Below, in pieces: positions 45,733 to 57,304 of a stretch of 64,000 bases of DNA (position 1 is its first letter; every line of letters begins with the position of its first letter). The DNA comes from Perilla frutescens (Eukaryota; Streptophyta; Magnoliopsida; Lamiales; Lamiaceae). Under the pieces are notes generated by a model, which did no database searches, was not told the origin of the DNA, and saw only the letters and a program-made list of their open reading frames with translations. The DNA lies in contig BRKX01000009.1 of NCBI GenBank assembly GCA_026008535.1, positions 36,655,001 through 36,719,000 on the forward strand, written 5' to 3'. A program made the translations under genes and the position numbers.

Positions 45733-48700
45733 TGTAACATCCGAGATTTTCAGAGTCCATTAAGAAAATTAAAGAAATTAATTAGAGCATAGTTAAGGAT
45801 GTTTTTGCCCTAAATTGCGATTTTAGGAGTTATTTTTCGTAAAATCGTCTTTTCGAGAATTTTGATTCCAGCTCAGTTGCAGCCAATTATGGTCACGTTT
45901 GGAAGGTGTTGACCCAAAGAGCATGCCGGTGCTTTCGGATTTTGAATCTGAAGTTGTTTGAGTACTCGGTGATTTAAAACGCGTTTAAAGGAGTTATGAA
46001 TAGTGTTTTTCCGTAGGAGCGCGTTCGTTAGAAATTTGTGAAATCTCATGTGTTGACCCGAGCCTTGATTTTTCAAGCTTATCCTATAGGAAATTTCTCA
46101 AGAAATCCGTTGGCGTTCCCGGATTTTTATTCCGAGGTCAATCGAGCGCTCGGGAATTTTATTTGTCCCTTGCGTGGAATAGTAATTTTATTTTTGAAAG
46201 GAGATTAATTTCTCGTTTTCCTTCAAAACGACTCGTTCTTTATTCCAAGTCAAGTTGGTTCAATAGTACTCAAGCCAACGAACCTGCCGGTATTTTCGGA
46301 TTTAATAAACAAGGTCATTTGGACCTCGCCATTGAATAAAGCGCCTTTTATCCGAACCCGATATTTTTAAAGCAGTATTGTTGCACTGCAGAAGCTTTCC
46401 GAGGAAGCCATTTATTTTTCTATAAATAGAGCCCCCCCCTTTGATTTTTCTCGCTCATTTCCTTCTTCACCCCATTTCTGTAGAGTAGAGAGAGAGAGTA
46501 GAGGGCAGCTCTCTTCGTGAGAGCACCTTCAGTGAGAGAGAGAGAGAGAGCAGAGTGGGGGCACCGCGAGGGCAAGGAGCGCCGGAGGTAAGGGAGCCCC
46601 GCGGGGGAAGCACGGGGCGCCGCGGGGGCAAGGAGCCCCGCGGGGGCAGCAAGGGGCGCTGCGGGGGCAAGGGAGCCCCGGGGGGATAATCAGCGCCGCG
46701 GGGGCAAGGGAGCCGGGGCGCGCGGGCGTGCGGGCTGGTTCGGCAGCTCCGGCACGTTTTCGTGCATAGGCCATAACTTTCACCTCGGTTGGAGTTACGA
46801 GGCCCATGAGTACTCAAATAGAAGCTCTTTCGATGATCTACGAGGTAGTAGTGGCCGATCATCCGGATTCTCGATCATTCGAGTCGGATTTTCCGTCCCC
46901 TTTTGCGGTAATTTCGGATGCCTTAATCTTTTAAATTCTCGTGTTTTAAGTTATAGTTAAGGGTCAAGGGTTTAGATATAATTTTGGTGTCTTATTAGGA
47001 GCTCGAATAAGGTTTCAAGTCATTGATCGACTTTCGTAAAGATGAGGTGAACCCCGAGGAGGCCCGAGGAAGGATTTTCGGCTCGTTGCTTTGTCTACGT
47101 GCTCGTTATCGAGATATTCGTCATCGAGGTGGGTGGTTCTAAACCAAGTATAAAGTTTGAGCTATTAAGCTCTAGAAGCATGATAGGGCAAGATGAATAT
47201 CCAATTAAAATATTTTATGCTCTGCATGTTTAGTCTCTGTACAAGGAAAGGAAAGGAATAAAGGAGGCTATATGCATGATATTGTTGAATTGTTATTTGA
47301 GTTTGATAAGTAAAGGAAGTTATTATAAGTTAAGTGGGCTCTCAAGTATGTTTAGATATGCTAGAATTGTTTAAATACGATCGATGCTAGCCTGAGATCT
47401 AGAATTGCTTTAATTGCAATCGATGTTTATCCGCGTTCATTTTCTCGAATTTGAATGTTTATGCTTTGTTAAAGCTCGTATAGCTAAGGATTAAGGATTA
47501 CCTTTTTGAGTAAGTTATAAATCCCTTATAGGCCGAGATCATGCTCAATTAAGATTTAGCCTTAGACGATTGCTCTAGGCTTGGTATTGTTAGCTAAGTT
47601 ATGTAAGGAAGGTTAAGGTTAAGTAAGGAAGGAAGTTAAGGAAGGATATAGCTTATGCTGTAAGCAAGTTATCGAGCTCAAAGAACAGTTTATTTACATT
47701 ATCATGCTGTGACCCTCGTGTCACTAATGTTGAACATTTGAAAGTAAAGGGAGTCACTGATGGGTAATCCGCTCGCATACTCAGAGGATACTTGAGGTAA
47801 CCCCCTCTCTCATCCTAAGGCATAAGGGTGCAGTAGACAACAGGTTTGAGTCAGGAAAGGCGCCAAGAAAGGAAGTAAAAGGTTTTACGGGTATGGTGAG
47901 GGCTTTTGCGTTTTGCTCTCCATATTCCGCCAGTTTATAATTGGATATTCCAAAGTTTATTAAAGAGTTTTCTCGTAAAACCCCATTGAGTACATTAGTG
48001 CTCACACCCTCTTTTTCAAATGTTTTCAGGTTGAGATGCTGAGGCCGGTGATGTGCTGCTGGCGGGGTTGTCTGAGTTGTTTGAGGTTTCAAGTTTGTTG
48101 CTCTATATGGTTACATGTTTTTCTTCCGCTAAGTTTCTGCTAAGTACTCTGATATTAGTATCTAGTCTTGATTAATGTAACTTGATTCTTAAGAATAGCA
48201 TGTCTTAAATGCTATGAATTCTAGTTATCAATAAAGTCTTTGAAGCATGTTCTTTTGACATACCCGTCTATGCCTTTATTGATTCCGAGTTATTTGAATA
48301 GTCATACATGTTGAGCATTCTGGTATCTATTCATCTTCAGTTGACTTGTGAATATGTCTTGAATGCTTGTTATTATTGTTCACCTACAAAGAGGCTTTTT
48401 CTTTCAAGCATGATTCTGCTCGTTCAAGTTAATCTTAAGTTATTTTCTTGACTCGTTCTATGAATAGGAAAATAAGATATATTTGACTACGACCTATCTA
48501 TGGGTCCTAGTTGATGTGACCTATGATGAGGTCTCGTTTATTTGAAAAGTCAAACTCCTATCATGTTAGTCTTTGGTTTCTGTTTAAATTTCAGTTGGCC
48601 TATGATATGGCGCTCTATTGACTTGTTTGAACCCTTGACCCATTTGAATCGTTGAAAATGATAGTTCTTTCAAGTCATAAAGTTAAGTTGCCTAAGTTCT

Positions 48701-48809
48701 TGAGGCGCTAACTTAGTTTAATTCTAAAAACACCCCCTTAGATTTCCGATTTTTCGTGCTATTTTACGCACAACAACCCCGTCCCCATCCTCGGGACCGG
48801 GCTGTTACA
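45733..48809 (+). mobile_element. Long solo LTR, forward, Tekay/Del-like (3.1 kb)
   Basis: A 3077-bp segment TGTAACATCCGAG..GGGCTGTTACA with the perfect duplication TAACG (45728-45732, 48810-48814). TATA-like CTATAAATAG lies at about 46421, followed by AG-rich and GC-rich repeats in the presumed R/U5. It contains the family box TTGAGTACATTAGTGCTCA..TTTTCAAATGTTTTCAG (47985-48038). No internal region, so solo. Confidence 0.92.
46571..46735. repeat. GC-rich minisatellite within the solo LTR
   Basis: Degenerate repeats of about 24-26 bp built on GCGGGGGCAAGGAGCCCC stand out sharply from the AT-rich surroundings. They are preceded by (GA)n runs (46485-46555). The long minus-strand proline-rich frames here are an artefact of the composition. 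Confidence 0.85.
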
Positions 48810-49819
48810 TAACGAAATAATAACATATTGCTAACGAAAAACAATATATTGACAATAAATAATACATTAATGCATCAAGATATATTTTATATGAGAATGC
48901 AAATGCATTGCTAACATTAGCATTGTCATGTACTAATGAAAACATTACAATAATGCTGATAGAATCATGTGTCTTTCATACTACATGTGATGATAATATA
49001 AATGAATATTAATAATTGAAAATACTAAAATATTTGTTAGTATAAATGAATGTTAATGCTATTGTTAGTATTGTCATATGCTACTGTTATCATATGATAA
49101 TGCTAACAGTAAAATTATGTAACACATATAACAATAGCATTATAACGTTAGCATTGTCAAATGATATTGTTAGCATTGTTGTATGCTAGCGGAAACATTA
49201 TATATTCCTATAAGGGTTTATTCATCAATTTTAGGATTTAATAATTTAATTTTATTACAATTCATCATTTACTTCTATTAGAATTGTCGTATGCTAATGG
49301 AAGCATTATGTAATGTTGAATAAATGTATTATCCAATGCTAGTGAAACAATAATGTAGTGGATTGAAGCCAAATAATGAAATTAACGCCCTCCAATAAAA
49401 CAACCATTAATTTATCAATGATTAATATTTTTTTGAAATTATTTTTTTGTTGAAAAGTAGACTTAACTAGTTTTCCAACTATATTAAACTCATCATTTAA
49501 TTTTTTCACAAGAAAAAATTTTTGCATTTAAACTTACATGTTGTGCATGAAGTGATACTGCTTTGTTAGCATATGATTATGTTATTGTCATCATATGATT
49601 GTGTCTCAATTAGCACGTGTCGTGGAAGTCCGTGTTTTTATTAAATTTTGACCTTAACGTGAAAATTACCAAAATGTTATCGCATTTTTTGAAGTTCCTC
49701 TTATTTATAGTAATGCCACCGCCCCTTTGACCAAATTTAAACTATTGGATTTTGAAGGATGTGTGGTGGGAGATTGGTTTACAGTTTACACATTAAGGAT
49801 GGTTTACACCAGAACCACC

Positions 49820-49859
<40 letters not shown>

Positions 49860-50675
49860 GAAGAGTTAGGTGAAAATCAATTGTAGTGTAGGAACTAAGA
49901 CCATATCTCCCACCATACAATTCCTAAAAATCAAACACCTAGATTTGATTGGAAATTCTGTAACATTTGAAAAGTTTTTGGGTTGGGGCAATAACATAAT
50001 TCGACAATTCTTGTAAAAAAAGCGGAGTGTTTGATAACATCATCATCATGCTAATGAAATATTATCATCATGCTAACGAAGCATTATCATGATACTAATT
50101 AAAATTTTCTAATATTGTTAGCAAAAAATATATTCTAAAAAATAATTATAAACCTAATTTAATTTATTAAAACCCTATTTGGATGGAAGAAATCATAATT
50201 GAATGAAATAAACCTAATTGGATGAAATAACCCTAAATTGGATGTAATAAACTCTAAATGGGTCGGAACAAATCATAAAAATAATATATAATGTTACGTT
50301 AGCATTATGATCTTGCTTCGTCAGCACTAGGAATACACAATATTAGCATATGAAGATACTCTATTAACGTACCTTATAAATCATAATTTGATCGAATAAT
50401 CCCTAATACTTAGTTAGGAACTAAAAAAGGAAAATTAAATTCAAAAAAAGTAATTATTAATCATAATCAGATAGAATAAACCGAAATTGAAATGAAATAA
50501 ACCCTAATTGAGATTAAATAAATCATAATTAAGATTGAATAAATTCTAATAAATATGTACTACGCTAGTATTATGATAATTATTCATTAGTACAATGAAT
50601 ACATTATATATATGTTAGCATATGACAAATACTTCATTAGCATATATTAGCATAATGTTGATGAAGCATTATAAG
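48810..50675. repeat. AT-rich repeat DNA with GCTAAYGAA motifs
   Basis: This begins as a third partial pass through the repeat (CTAACGAAAAACAATATATTG) and continues as AT-rich DNA with many GCTAACGAA, GCTAATGAA and TTAGCATTGT words to the SINE. No gene. A TA microsatellite with inverted flanks lies inside (49731-49952). Confidence 0.65.
49731..49952. repeat. (TA)18 microsatellite with inverted-repeat flanks
   Basis: A pure AT run at 49822-49857 is flanked by diverged inverted arms. The left arm (49731-49780, AAATCC..CCACCACAC on the minus strand) pairs with the right arm (49899-49952, ATCTCCCACCATACAATTCC..AAATCAAACACC). Two related element ends facing each other across a TA microsatellite would explain it, as would a foldback element that expanded TA at its centre. 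Confidence 0.65.
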
Positions 50676-50690
50676 CTAACGAAAATATTT

Positions 50691-50803
50691 TTATTTTATT
50701 TTTACTCACATACCCAACGTGTGGTATTGAGGAGATTCGAACCCGTAACATTTGGTCTCCAAGCATCCTCACTCCACCACTAGGTCATCCTCCACCGGGA
50801 CAA
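50691..50803 (-). mobile_element. tRNA-derived SINE
   Basis: The minus strand carries a pol III promoter of tRNA type. Box A-like TGACCTAGTGGTGG (complement of 50774-50787) and box B GGTTCGAATCTCC (complement of 50731-50743) are about 30 bases apart. The 3' end is an A-rich tail AAAAATAAAATAA. The flanks CTAACGAAAATATTT (50676-50690) and CTAACGAAAACATTT (50804-50818) form a 15-bp target duplication with one change. At 113 bp it is short but complete by these signs. Confidence 0.85.
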
Positions 50804-50818
50804 CTAACGAAAACATTT

Positions 50819-52309
50819 ACAATCTGGGTATGCGTAAAAATTTATCTTTTATATTTTTTATCCATATTTTTTTTATCTAAACATGACCTTTCGAAATCTT
50901 AAATGAAAATTCACAAAGAGAGCTTTAATTTGATTATTTTTTTTGCGTCAATTGGACTAAAAACAGGCAAGTTATGATCATTTAAAGTTTTTAAGATTTA
51001 TTTTTAAAATTGCTGACATTATCACATTTAAAGGTTGGACGAAAAAGCCATATTTCCTTTATTTTCTGCCTTATTATTTACAAAATTGACATCTATTAAA
51101 TTTCAACCATTAGATCATTTAATTGGATGGTCTAAATTTAATTCTAAAATCTCATTTGATCCGTTTGCTACATATATAGCATTGTTTGATTGATGTTATA
51201 TATCAGCTTTTTATTATCATATTGTCTAATATACAATACGTATTATTTAATCCACTTTGGCTTATTTTTATTTCATCTATTTAATAACAAGATCATTGCC
51301 AAAAATACTATTTCCATCTCAAGTCATTTTTAATTTTGAAAACTATTTTTTTATTATTAAGCTCAATGTATTAAGTAATTTTTATTATTAACTATGATCA
51401 ATTTAATAAAAGTTTCACATACTTTCTTTGGAAACGAGAATTGTTGCATAGTATAACAACAAGCAATCATTGTATTTTTTTCGTAATTATAATCGATTTT
51501 GAATTTCAAAATTAGATTTAAATAGTAATTTTTTTCTTTCCTTTTTTTTTTCTTGGATTTAATCTCAATGATCATTAATCACAAATGTAAGTTATAATTA
51601 CCTAAAAACAAATAATTCAAAAATTTATATAATTCACAATAGTTATAAATTAATTTATTTTATTAATATTTTCATAATTATAATTTCTAACAATTAAAAT
51701 GATAAATATCTCAAATTTGAACATTGCACTGGTGATAACTAGTGTGGTTAATAAAAAGTTTTTTTTTCGTCAAAAAACGTATTATATTTTTTTAAAGTAT
51801 ATTTAGGTAATCGTGGTTTTAATGTGTTGGATAATACTATAAAATAAGAGATGAAATAATGTTCTGTGATATCTTCTAAAAAAAAACAAAGATTTGTGAT
51901 AAGCTCTAAAGAAGAAAGAAAGAAGAAATCCAACCCAACACAATTGCCAAAAAATTTATCTATACATATATTAAAGTAAAATCGCATGAATAAAATTATT
52001 ATTAAAAAAATCAGTAAAATCTCAATTTAAAATAATAATTATGCTGAAAATTTTTAAAAACATAATAGTGGTGTAGTGGCATCATGATAGGTTATAAATT
52101 AGTGTGGCCAGGATTGAATTCTGTCAGTGCCCTCCTCTCTTTTATTTGTTTCGCTTTGAATTTTTTTTCTTTTCCTTTTCATTTATTTTTTTCCATCCTT
52201 TTTAAATTTTAAATTTTGGTTTTCTTTCAAATTTTTTCCCTTTTCATTTTTTTTTCTTTTATTTTCTTTTGGGTCTATTATTTTATCTCTATTCCTTTTT
52301 ATTTTTTTT
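50819..52309. other. AT-rich intergenic DNA
   Basis: No gene, RNA or element ends recognised. There are many homopolymer runs, and short frames on either strand have no domain or codon bias. Confidence 0.55.
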
Positions 52310-52920
52310 TCTTTTATTACTTAATATTTTTTTAGGTAGATGATGAAGTCCCCAGCTTTTTAATAATTAAATTTATTGTTTTCTTTTGATTTTTTTCCTT
52401 TTTGTTTTTATTTATTTTCTTTTTAGATATTTTCTTTTATTTCTACCCTTTTTATTATTTAATATTTTTTGGTACATGATCAAGTTCATTATTTATTTTG
52501 ATAATTAACATGATTTTTTTCCTTTCGAATTTTTCCCTTTTTTCATTTTTATTTCGATCTTTTCTTTTATATGTACCTGTTCCCAATTTTTCCTATTAGT
52601 ACTTAAGATTTTTTAAGTAAATAATCAAGGCGACTATTTATTTTGATATTTACCATTAATTATTTTTCTTCTTTAATGTTCTTTTTTCCCCTTTTCGAAA
52701 TTTTCTTTTATCTTCCTTTTATTTCTATGCTTTCTAATTTTTCTTTTATTACATAATATTTTTTAGGTGCACGGTCAAGTCCACCATTTATTTTGATAAT
52801 TAGCATCGATTCTATTTATCTAATATTGTCACTTTTTAATTTATTTCTTTAATTTCTTTTTAACATTTAAATATAGTGAAGTCCATCGTTTATTTTATTA
52901 GTTAACATTATTTCTACTTT
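52310..52920. repeat. Degenerate minisatellite, about 5 copies
   Basis: The core AATATTTTTTAGGT..TCAAGTCCACCATTTATTTTGATAATTAACAT recurs at about 52342, 52478, 52622, 52773 and 52874, with T-rich spacers of TTTCCTTTT and TTCTTTTAT. Period varies from about 100 to 150 bp. Function unknown, no coding potential. Confidence 0.75.
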
Positions 52921-53732
52921 ATAATATTGTAATTGTAGGTTATTTAATATTGTAATTGGTTGCATTTATATATTCATTTTCTCAAGTTATTTGTATGGTT
53001 TTGGAATCTATCACTTCCTTACTAAAATATTAAAAGAATTATTCACTCCAAGTGATTATATTTCTCCATGATAATTATGATCGAGTCATAATTGTTTTGC
53101 ATCTATGAATAAAGTTTTCATGAAAACACTTCAAATTACTTTTTATAATATTATTTTAATTAGTTATCATGATTTATAACTCTCATTAGTGCTTTTAAAC
53201 TCTCAAATCCCTTGTGTAGATGTTGAGGAGGTGGAGATGAATTGATTGGTGATTTACATCAATATTAGTATGTTTTTTGTGTACTTTGAAAATTAATAAA
53301 ATTATACCAAATATCATGGTTACTAATTTAATTTTTTTTTATTAATTGATGTTGTGATATTTGGTAAAACTATATATATGTTTATATGTTTTCAAATGTT
53401 AAATGCAATTAATTATCAATATATGTGAAGAAAGTTTATAATCAATCATGTGTGTAATCATTAATCACATAGAGTATAATTAAAATTCATATTATTTTCT
53501 AATTTAATTATAATGTGGACACGTTTAAAACTTAAAATATCAATTTATAAATATTTAAATCCTTACGATAAATACTATTACTTCCATCCGAATAGCAAAG
53601 TCCTCCTTCTATCAAAATAGAAAGAATAAATAATAAGAAGGGGATCTTATTGGGACCGGGAGTACTGTACTAAAAATACGAGATTGGATTAATCTTTCAA
53701 CAATTCCAAGAAACTGAGCAATAAATAGTCAC
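52921..53732 (+). other. Upstream region of the glycerol kinase gene
   Basis: AT-rich intergenic sequence leading to the promoter. I recognise no specific cis element except the TATA box that follows. Confidence 0.5.
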
Positions 53733-53740
53733 TATAAAAA
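53733..53740 (+). promoter_or_regulatory. TATA box of the glycerol kinase gene
   Basis: TATAAAAA at 53733-53740 lies about 140 bases before the start codon, a usual plant spacing once a leader of about 110 bases is allowed for. An ATG at 53744 opens a 10-codon frame, but it would lie at or before the likely transcription start. Confidence 0.7.
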
Positions 53741-53777
53741 GCCATGGTTTGTTTCTTCTGCTTTTGCTTCACATAGA

Positions 53778-53866
53778 AAACACCAAATTCAAGGGAGAAA
53801 AAAAAATTGAAACAAGAAAAGTAAACACCAAATTCAAGGGAGAAAAAAAATTGAAACAAGAAAAGG
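53778..53866 (+). repeat. 45-bp tandem duplication in the 5' leader
   Basis: AAACACCAAATTCAAGGGAG followed by an A-run and TTGAAACAAGAAAAG occurs twice head to tail (53778-53822 and 53823-53866). The copies are nearly identical, differing in A-run length. It ends nine bases before the start codon and duplicates most of the leader. Confidence 0.92.
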
Positions 53867-53874
53867 AAGAGAAA

Positions 53875-56160
53875 ATGTCGGGAGAAGAAGTGTTCATTGG
53901 TTCAATAGATCAGGGCACGACCAGCACGAGATTCATCATCTATGATCGTTCTGCAAAACCCGTCGGATCCCACCAAGTTGAGTTCACACAGCTATACCCA
54001 CAATCCGGGTAATTTTTCTCACAATCTTACATGCATGTGTGTTCGTGTTTGTGTGCGTGTGTGTGTGTTATGATTCAATAATTTCTGGGTCAACACTTCG
54101 CAATCACTTGTTTCTTTATGATTGAAAATCATTATCTATGTTGTTGGGTATTCATTCTGTTATCCACTTCTTGATCACCAGTTAATTTTGCTGAGTTCTG
54201 AAAATTTTATGGGCTTTCTCTTCTGGATTCATGTATATGTTTTCTCAGATTTATGGTGGATGATTTGTGGGATATTTTTGCTTTTATCACTTTGTAACCA
54301 CCTGTTTCTTGATTGTTTCCCTGTGCTTGTGTGTGTGCGTGTGTGCTTATTTTTGTGGTTTCGTTGTGTTTACCAATTTTGTTTTTTTATCATTGTCTTT
54401 GATTCCTACCTGTTCACATATTTGAGTTTTTGGTATTTCCTTGGGTTTAGATACTACTTTCTTGATTGTTTTCTATGTAGCATTTCAATCTTGCCAACGT
54501 TCTGTTCTTTGCCAATCTGTTCATGATCACTTTTTGTGTTTGTGTGTGTGTGATTTCTCTTGTTGGCAGATGGGTTGAGCATGATCCAGTGGAGATTGTT
54601 GAGAGCGTGAGATTGTGTATTGCAAAGGCTGTTGATAAGGCCACTGCTGCAGGGCACAATGTCGATAGCGGCTTGAAAGCCATTGGTTTGACCAATCAGA
54701 GAGAGACTACTGTTGTTTGGAGCAAATCTACTGGTCTTCCTCTTCACAATGCTATTGTTTGGATGGATGTTCGTACCAGTTCTATTTGCAGGTTCATCTC
54801 TCTGCCTTTCATTTCCTATTCTGGTTTGTTAATTGGACTTAAAGATATGTCTTCTTTCTTCCTTGAGGTTCTCTCAGTGCCTTTCTTGGTTGCATGTATA
54901 CATGTATAAATTGAGACCATATTGTTTTTCCCTGAATTGGGATTTGTTTAGTAATTGATGATGATTTATGCTTCGTAATCAGTTTCCAAATTTGATTGGT
55001 ATCTGTCAGTTTTTAGGATTTCTAGTCGCAAATGATAATAGGACAGCTTGTCTTGTTATGATTGATGAACTTGAGCAGATACGAGCCCTATAATTGGACT
55101 GCGGTAGGATTCTTTTATCAAATGTTAATGCAATAGTTGAAGAAAATATATATGGATTCTCATTAAATTATCTTCTTATACAATCAGAAAACTGGAGAAA
55201 GAGTTGTCGGGAGGAAGAACTCATTTTGTTGAGACGTGTGGCTTGCCAATAAGCACTTACTTCAGTGCTTTGAAATTGCTGTGGTTACTCGATAATGTGG
55301 ATGCTGTAAAGGAAGCTGTCAAGAAAGGAGATGCACTGTTTGGAACAATAGACACTTGGTTGATATGGAATTTGACAGGAGGAAAGGAAAATGGCTTACA
55401 TGTTACAGATGTGTCGAATGCTTCAAGAACTATGTTGATGAACCTTAAGACGCTTGATTGGGATAAAACTATTTTGAACAGCTTGGGGATTCCTGCTCAG
55501 ATTTTACCTAAAATTGTTAGTAATGCGGAGATTATTGGAAACATTTGCAAAGGATGGCCGATTGCTGGAGTCCCTATTGCTGGATGCCTCGGTGATCAGC
55601 ATGCAGCAATGTTGGGACAAGCATGTCGGAAAGGTGAAGCTAAGAGCACCTACGGAACAGGGGCGTTCATACTTCTGAATACAGGAGAAGAGATAATTCA
55701 GTCAACTCACGGGCTATTGAGCACTTTAGCATACAAGCTTGGGCCAAAGGCTCCGACTAATTATGCTCTAGAGGGCTCCATTGCCATTGCTGGTGCAGCT
55801 GTTCAGTGGCTGAGAGATAGCCTAGGCATAATCAAGACTGCTAGTGAGATTGAGGAGTTGGCCATGCAGGTTAACTCGTCTGGGGGAGTTTATTTTGTAC
55901 CGGCATTCAATGGGCTGTTTGCTCCATGGTGGCGTGATGATGCCCGGGGGGTTTGTATTGGCATCACGAGGTTTACAAACAAATCCCACATTGCTCGGGC
56001 TGTTCTTGAGAGCATGTGTTTTCAAGTTAAAGATGTCCTCGATTCAATGCACAAGGATGCTGGAGAGAAAGGTGAGGCTAAGAACGACAAGGGGGAGTTC
56101 TTACTTAGAGTGGATGGTGGTGCTACAGTTAACAACTTATTAATGCAAATTCAGGTCTAC

Positions 56161-56200
<40 letters not shown>

Positions 56201-56646
56201 GCTCATAACTCTATTAGTTGCTTCATTAATGCATTCACAATAACATTTATCAGCATAAACATGTCATATCTTCTATACCTCTTATTTTGACATATCATTT
56301 TCTAGTAACTAGTTACCATAGTCTAATGCTTGATCTGTATTTTTACTGCCTTCTCCGCATCCAATTTAGCAGTTGCAGTAACCGATTTTGTCGTTGGCAG
56401 GCCGACTTGTTAGGCAGCCCGGTAGTGAGGCCAGCTGACATAGAGACTACAGCACTGGGAGCAGCTTGTGCTGCTGGATTAGCTGTCGGTGTTTGGACAG
56501 AGAACGACATATTTTCTTCAGGGGAAAAGAGTGGGAAATCCACCATTTTCCGACCAACCATCGATGACGAAACGAGGAAGACGAAGGTGGAGTCTTGGTG
56601 CAAAGCAGTTTCAAGAACTTTCGACTTGGCTGATCTCTCTCTCTAA
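53875..56646 (+). CDS. GLPK: Glycerol kinase, 4 exons
   Basis: Phosphorylates glycerol to sn-glycerol 3-phosphate with ATP. In plants this is the cytosolic enzyme known as GLI1/NHO1, used in glycerol catabolism and linked to nonhost resistance. Exons are 53875-54008, 54570-54791, 55188-56154 and 56401-56646. All introns are GT..AG and the phases close to 522 codons, the usual family length. The N-terminal ATP-binding loop is GSIDQGTTSTRF (residues 9-20). Glycerol-contacting Arg89-Glu90 lie in NQRETTVVW. The FGGY-family signature YFSALKLLWLLDN starts at Tyr143. The catalytic Asp255 is in GDQHAAMLGQ, YGTG is at 274, and the C-terminal half holds FNGLFAPWW and RVDGGAT. No transit or signal peptide is visible. 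The first ATG in frame was chosen because the upstream frame has none. It looks intact and is the only host gene in the window. Confidence 0.97.
56165..56195 (+). repeat. (CT)n microsatellite in intron 3
   Basis: About 15 CT units begin roughly ten bases after the 5' splice site of the last glycerol kinase intron. A pyrimidine run this close to the donor site is a possible length-polymorphic splicing modifier. Confidence 0.92.
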
Positions 56647-57304
56647 CTAAATTGCTTCAGCTTTGTGATGCATTCATTTTCTGCAGTTACTTGTTGTGTT
56701 CCTTTGTGCATGTAATATCTATTTCCCACTGAATTTATATCCTCGTTTACTATACAATGTGTGTGGATATCCAAAATTACATCTTATTTAGATGCAGGTG
56801 TTGCAACAACTTTGTTTTGTGGTATTGTCAATTTTATGAGTCATTGAAATGTTTTACCGGTCAAAATTTGTAAGACGGGTCAATATCCAGATACACACTT
56901 ATATTTAATGATATATTTATTATTTTATTTGTATTTGATTGTGTTTGGATTTGGATCTTGATCCGACTTGAGAATTTTGACATGTAAAACTTGAGAAAAG
57001 ACTAGAATTTGAGGATGACATGTATGTGTACATAATTAGGAGTCTATTATGAGATAGGTAAAAGGGTATTATAATTGGAAATGTAGGAATGCATTTTCAT
57101 CATCGGAAATTCATTATCCCTGTAGGAATCCTAATTTCTAAACGGGATTACTTATTCACTCCATCACTATGTATTCTCAACAACCTAGAAATACATTTGT
57201 ATCTTCTCTTGAGAAAACTATCTTTATTTATTTTTGGCTTTTCACAATTCAAATACCATATCCTTCATTAAGATATAATTTACGCAAATAAAAAGTAGAG
57301 AGAT
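56647..57304 (+). other. 3' flank of glycerol kinase
   Basis: This contains the 3' UTR and AT-rich flank. No perfect AATAAA lies soon after the stop. AATATC and AATTTATA words around 56717-56740 may serve as plant poly(A) signals. No further gene seen. Confidence 0.5.

Noticed and set aside
46467..46862. Proline/arginine-rich minus-strand frames
   Set aside because: Product of the GC-rich minisatellite in the LTR, with no start context and no domain.
50704..50800. tRNA gene candidate
   Set aside because: Boxes A and B are present, but there is an A-rich tail and a 15-bp target duplication, and I saw no acceptor-stem pairing. A SINE explains all of it.
53744..53776. Upstream ATG frame of 10 codons before glycerol kinase
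   Set aside because: It begins three bases after the TATA box and is therefore probably not transcribed.
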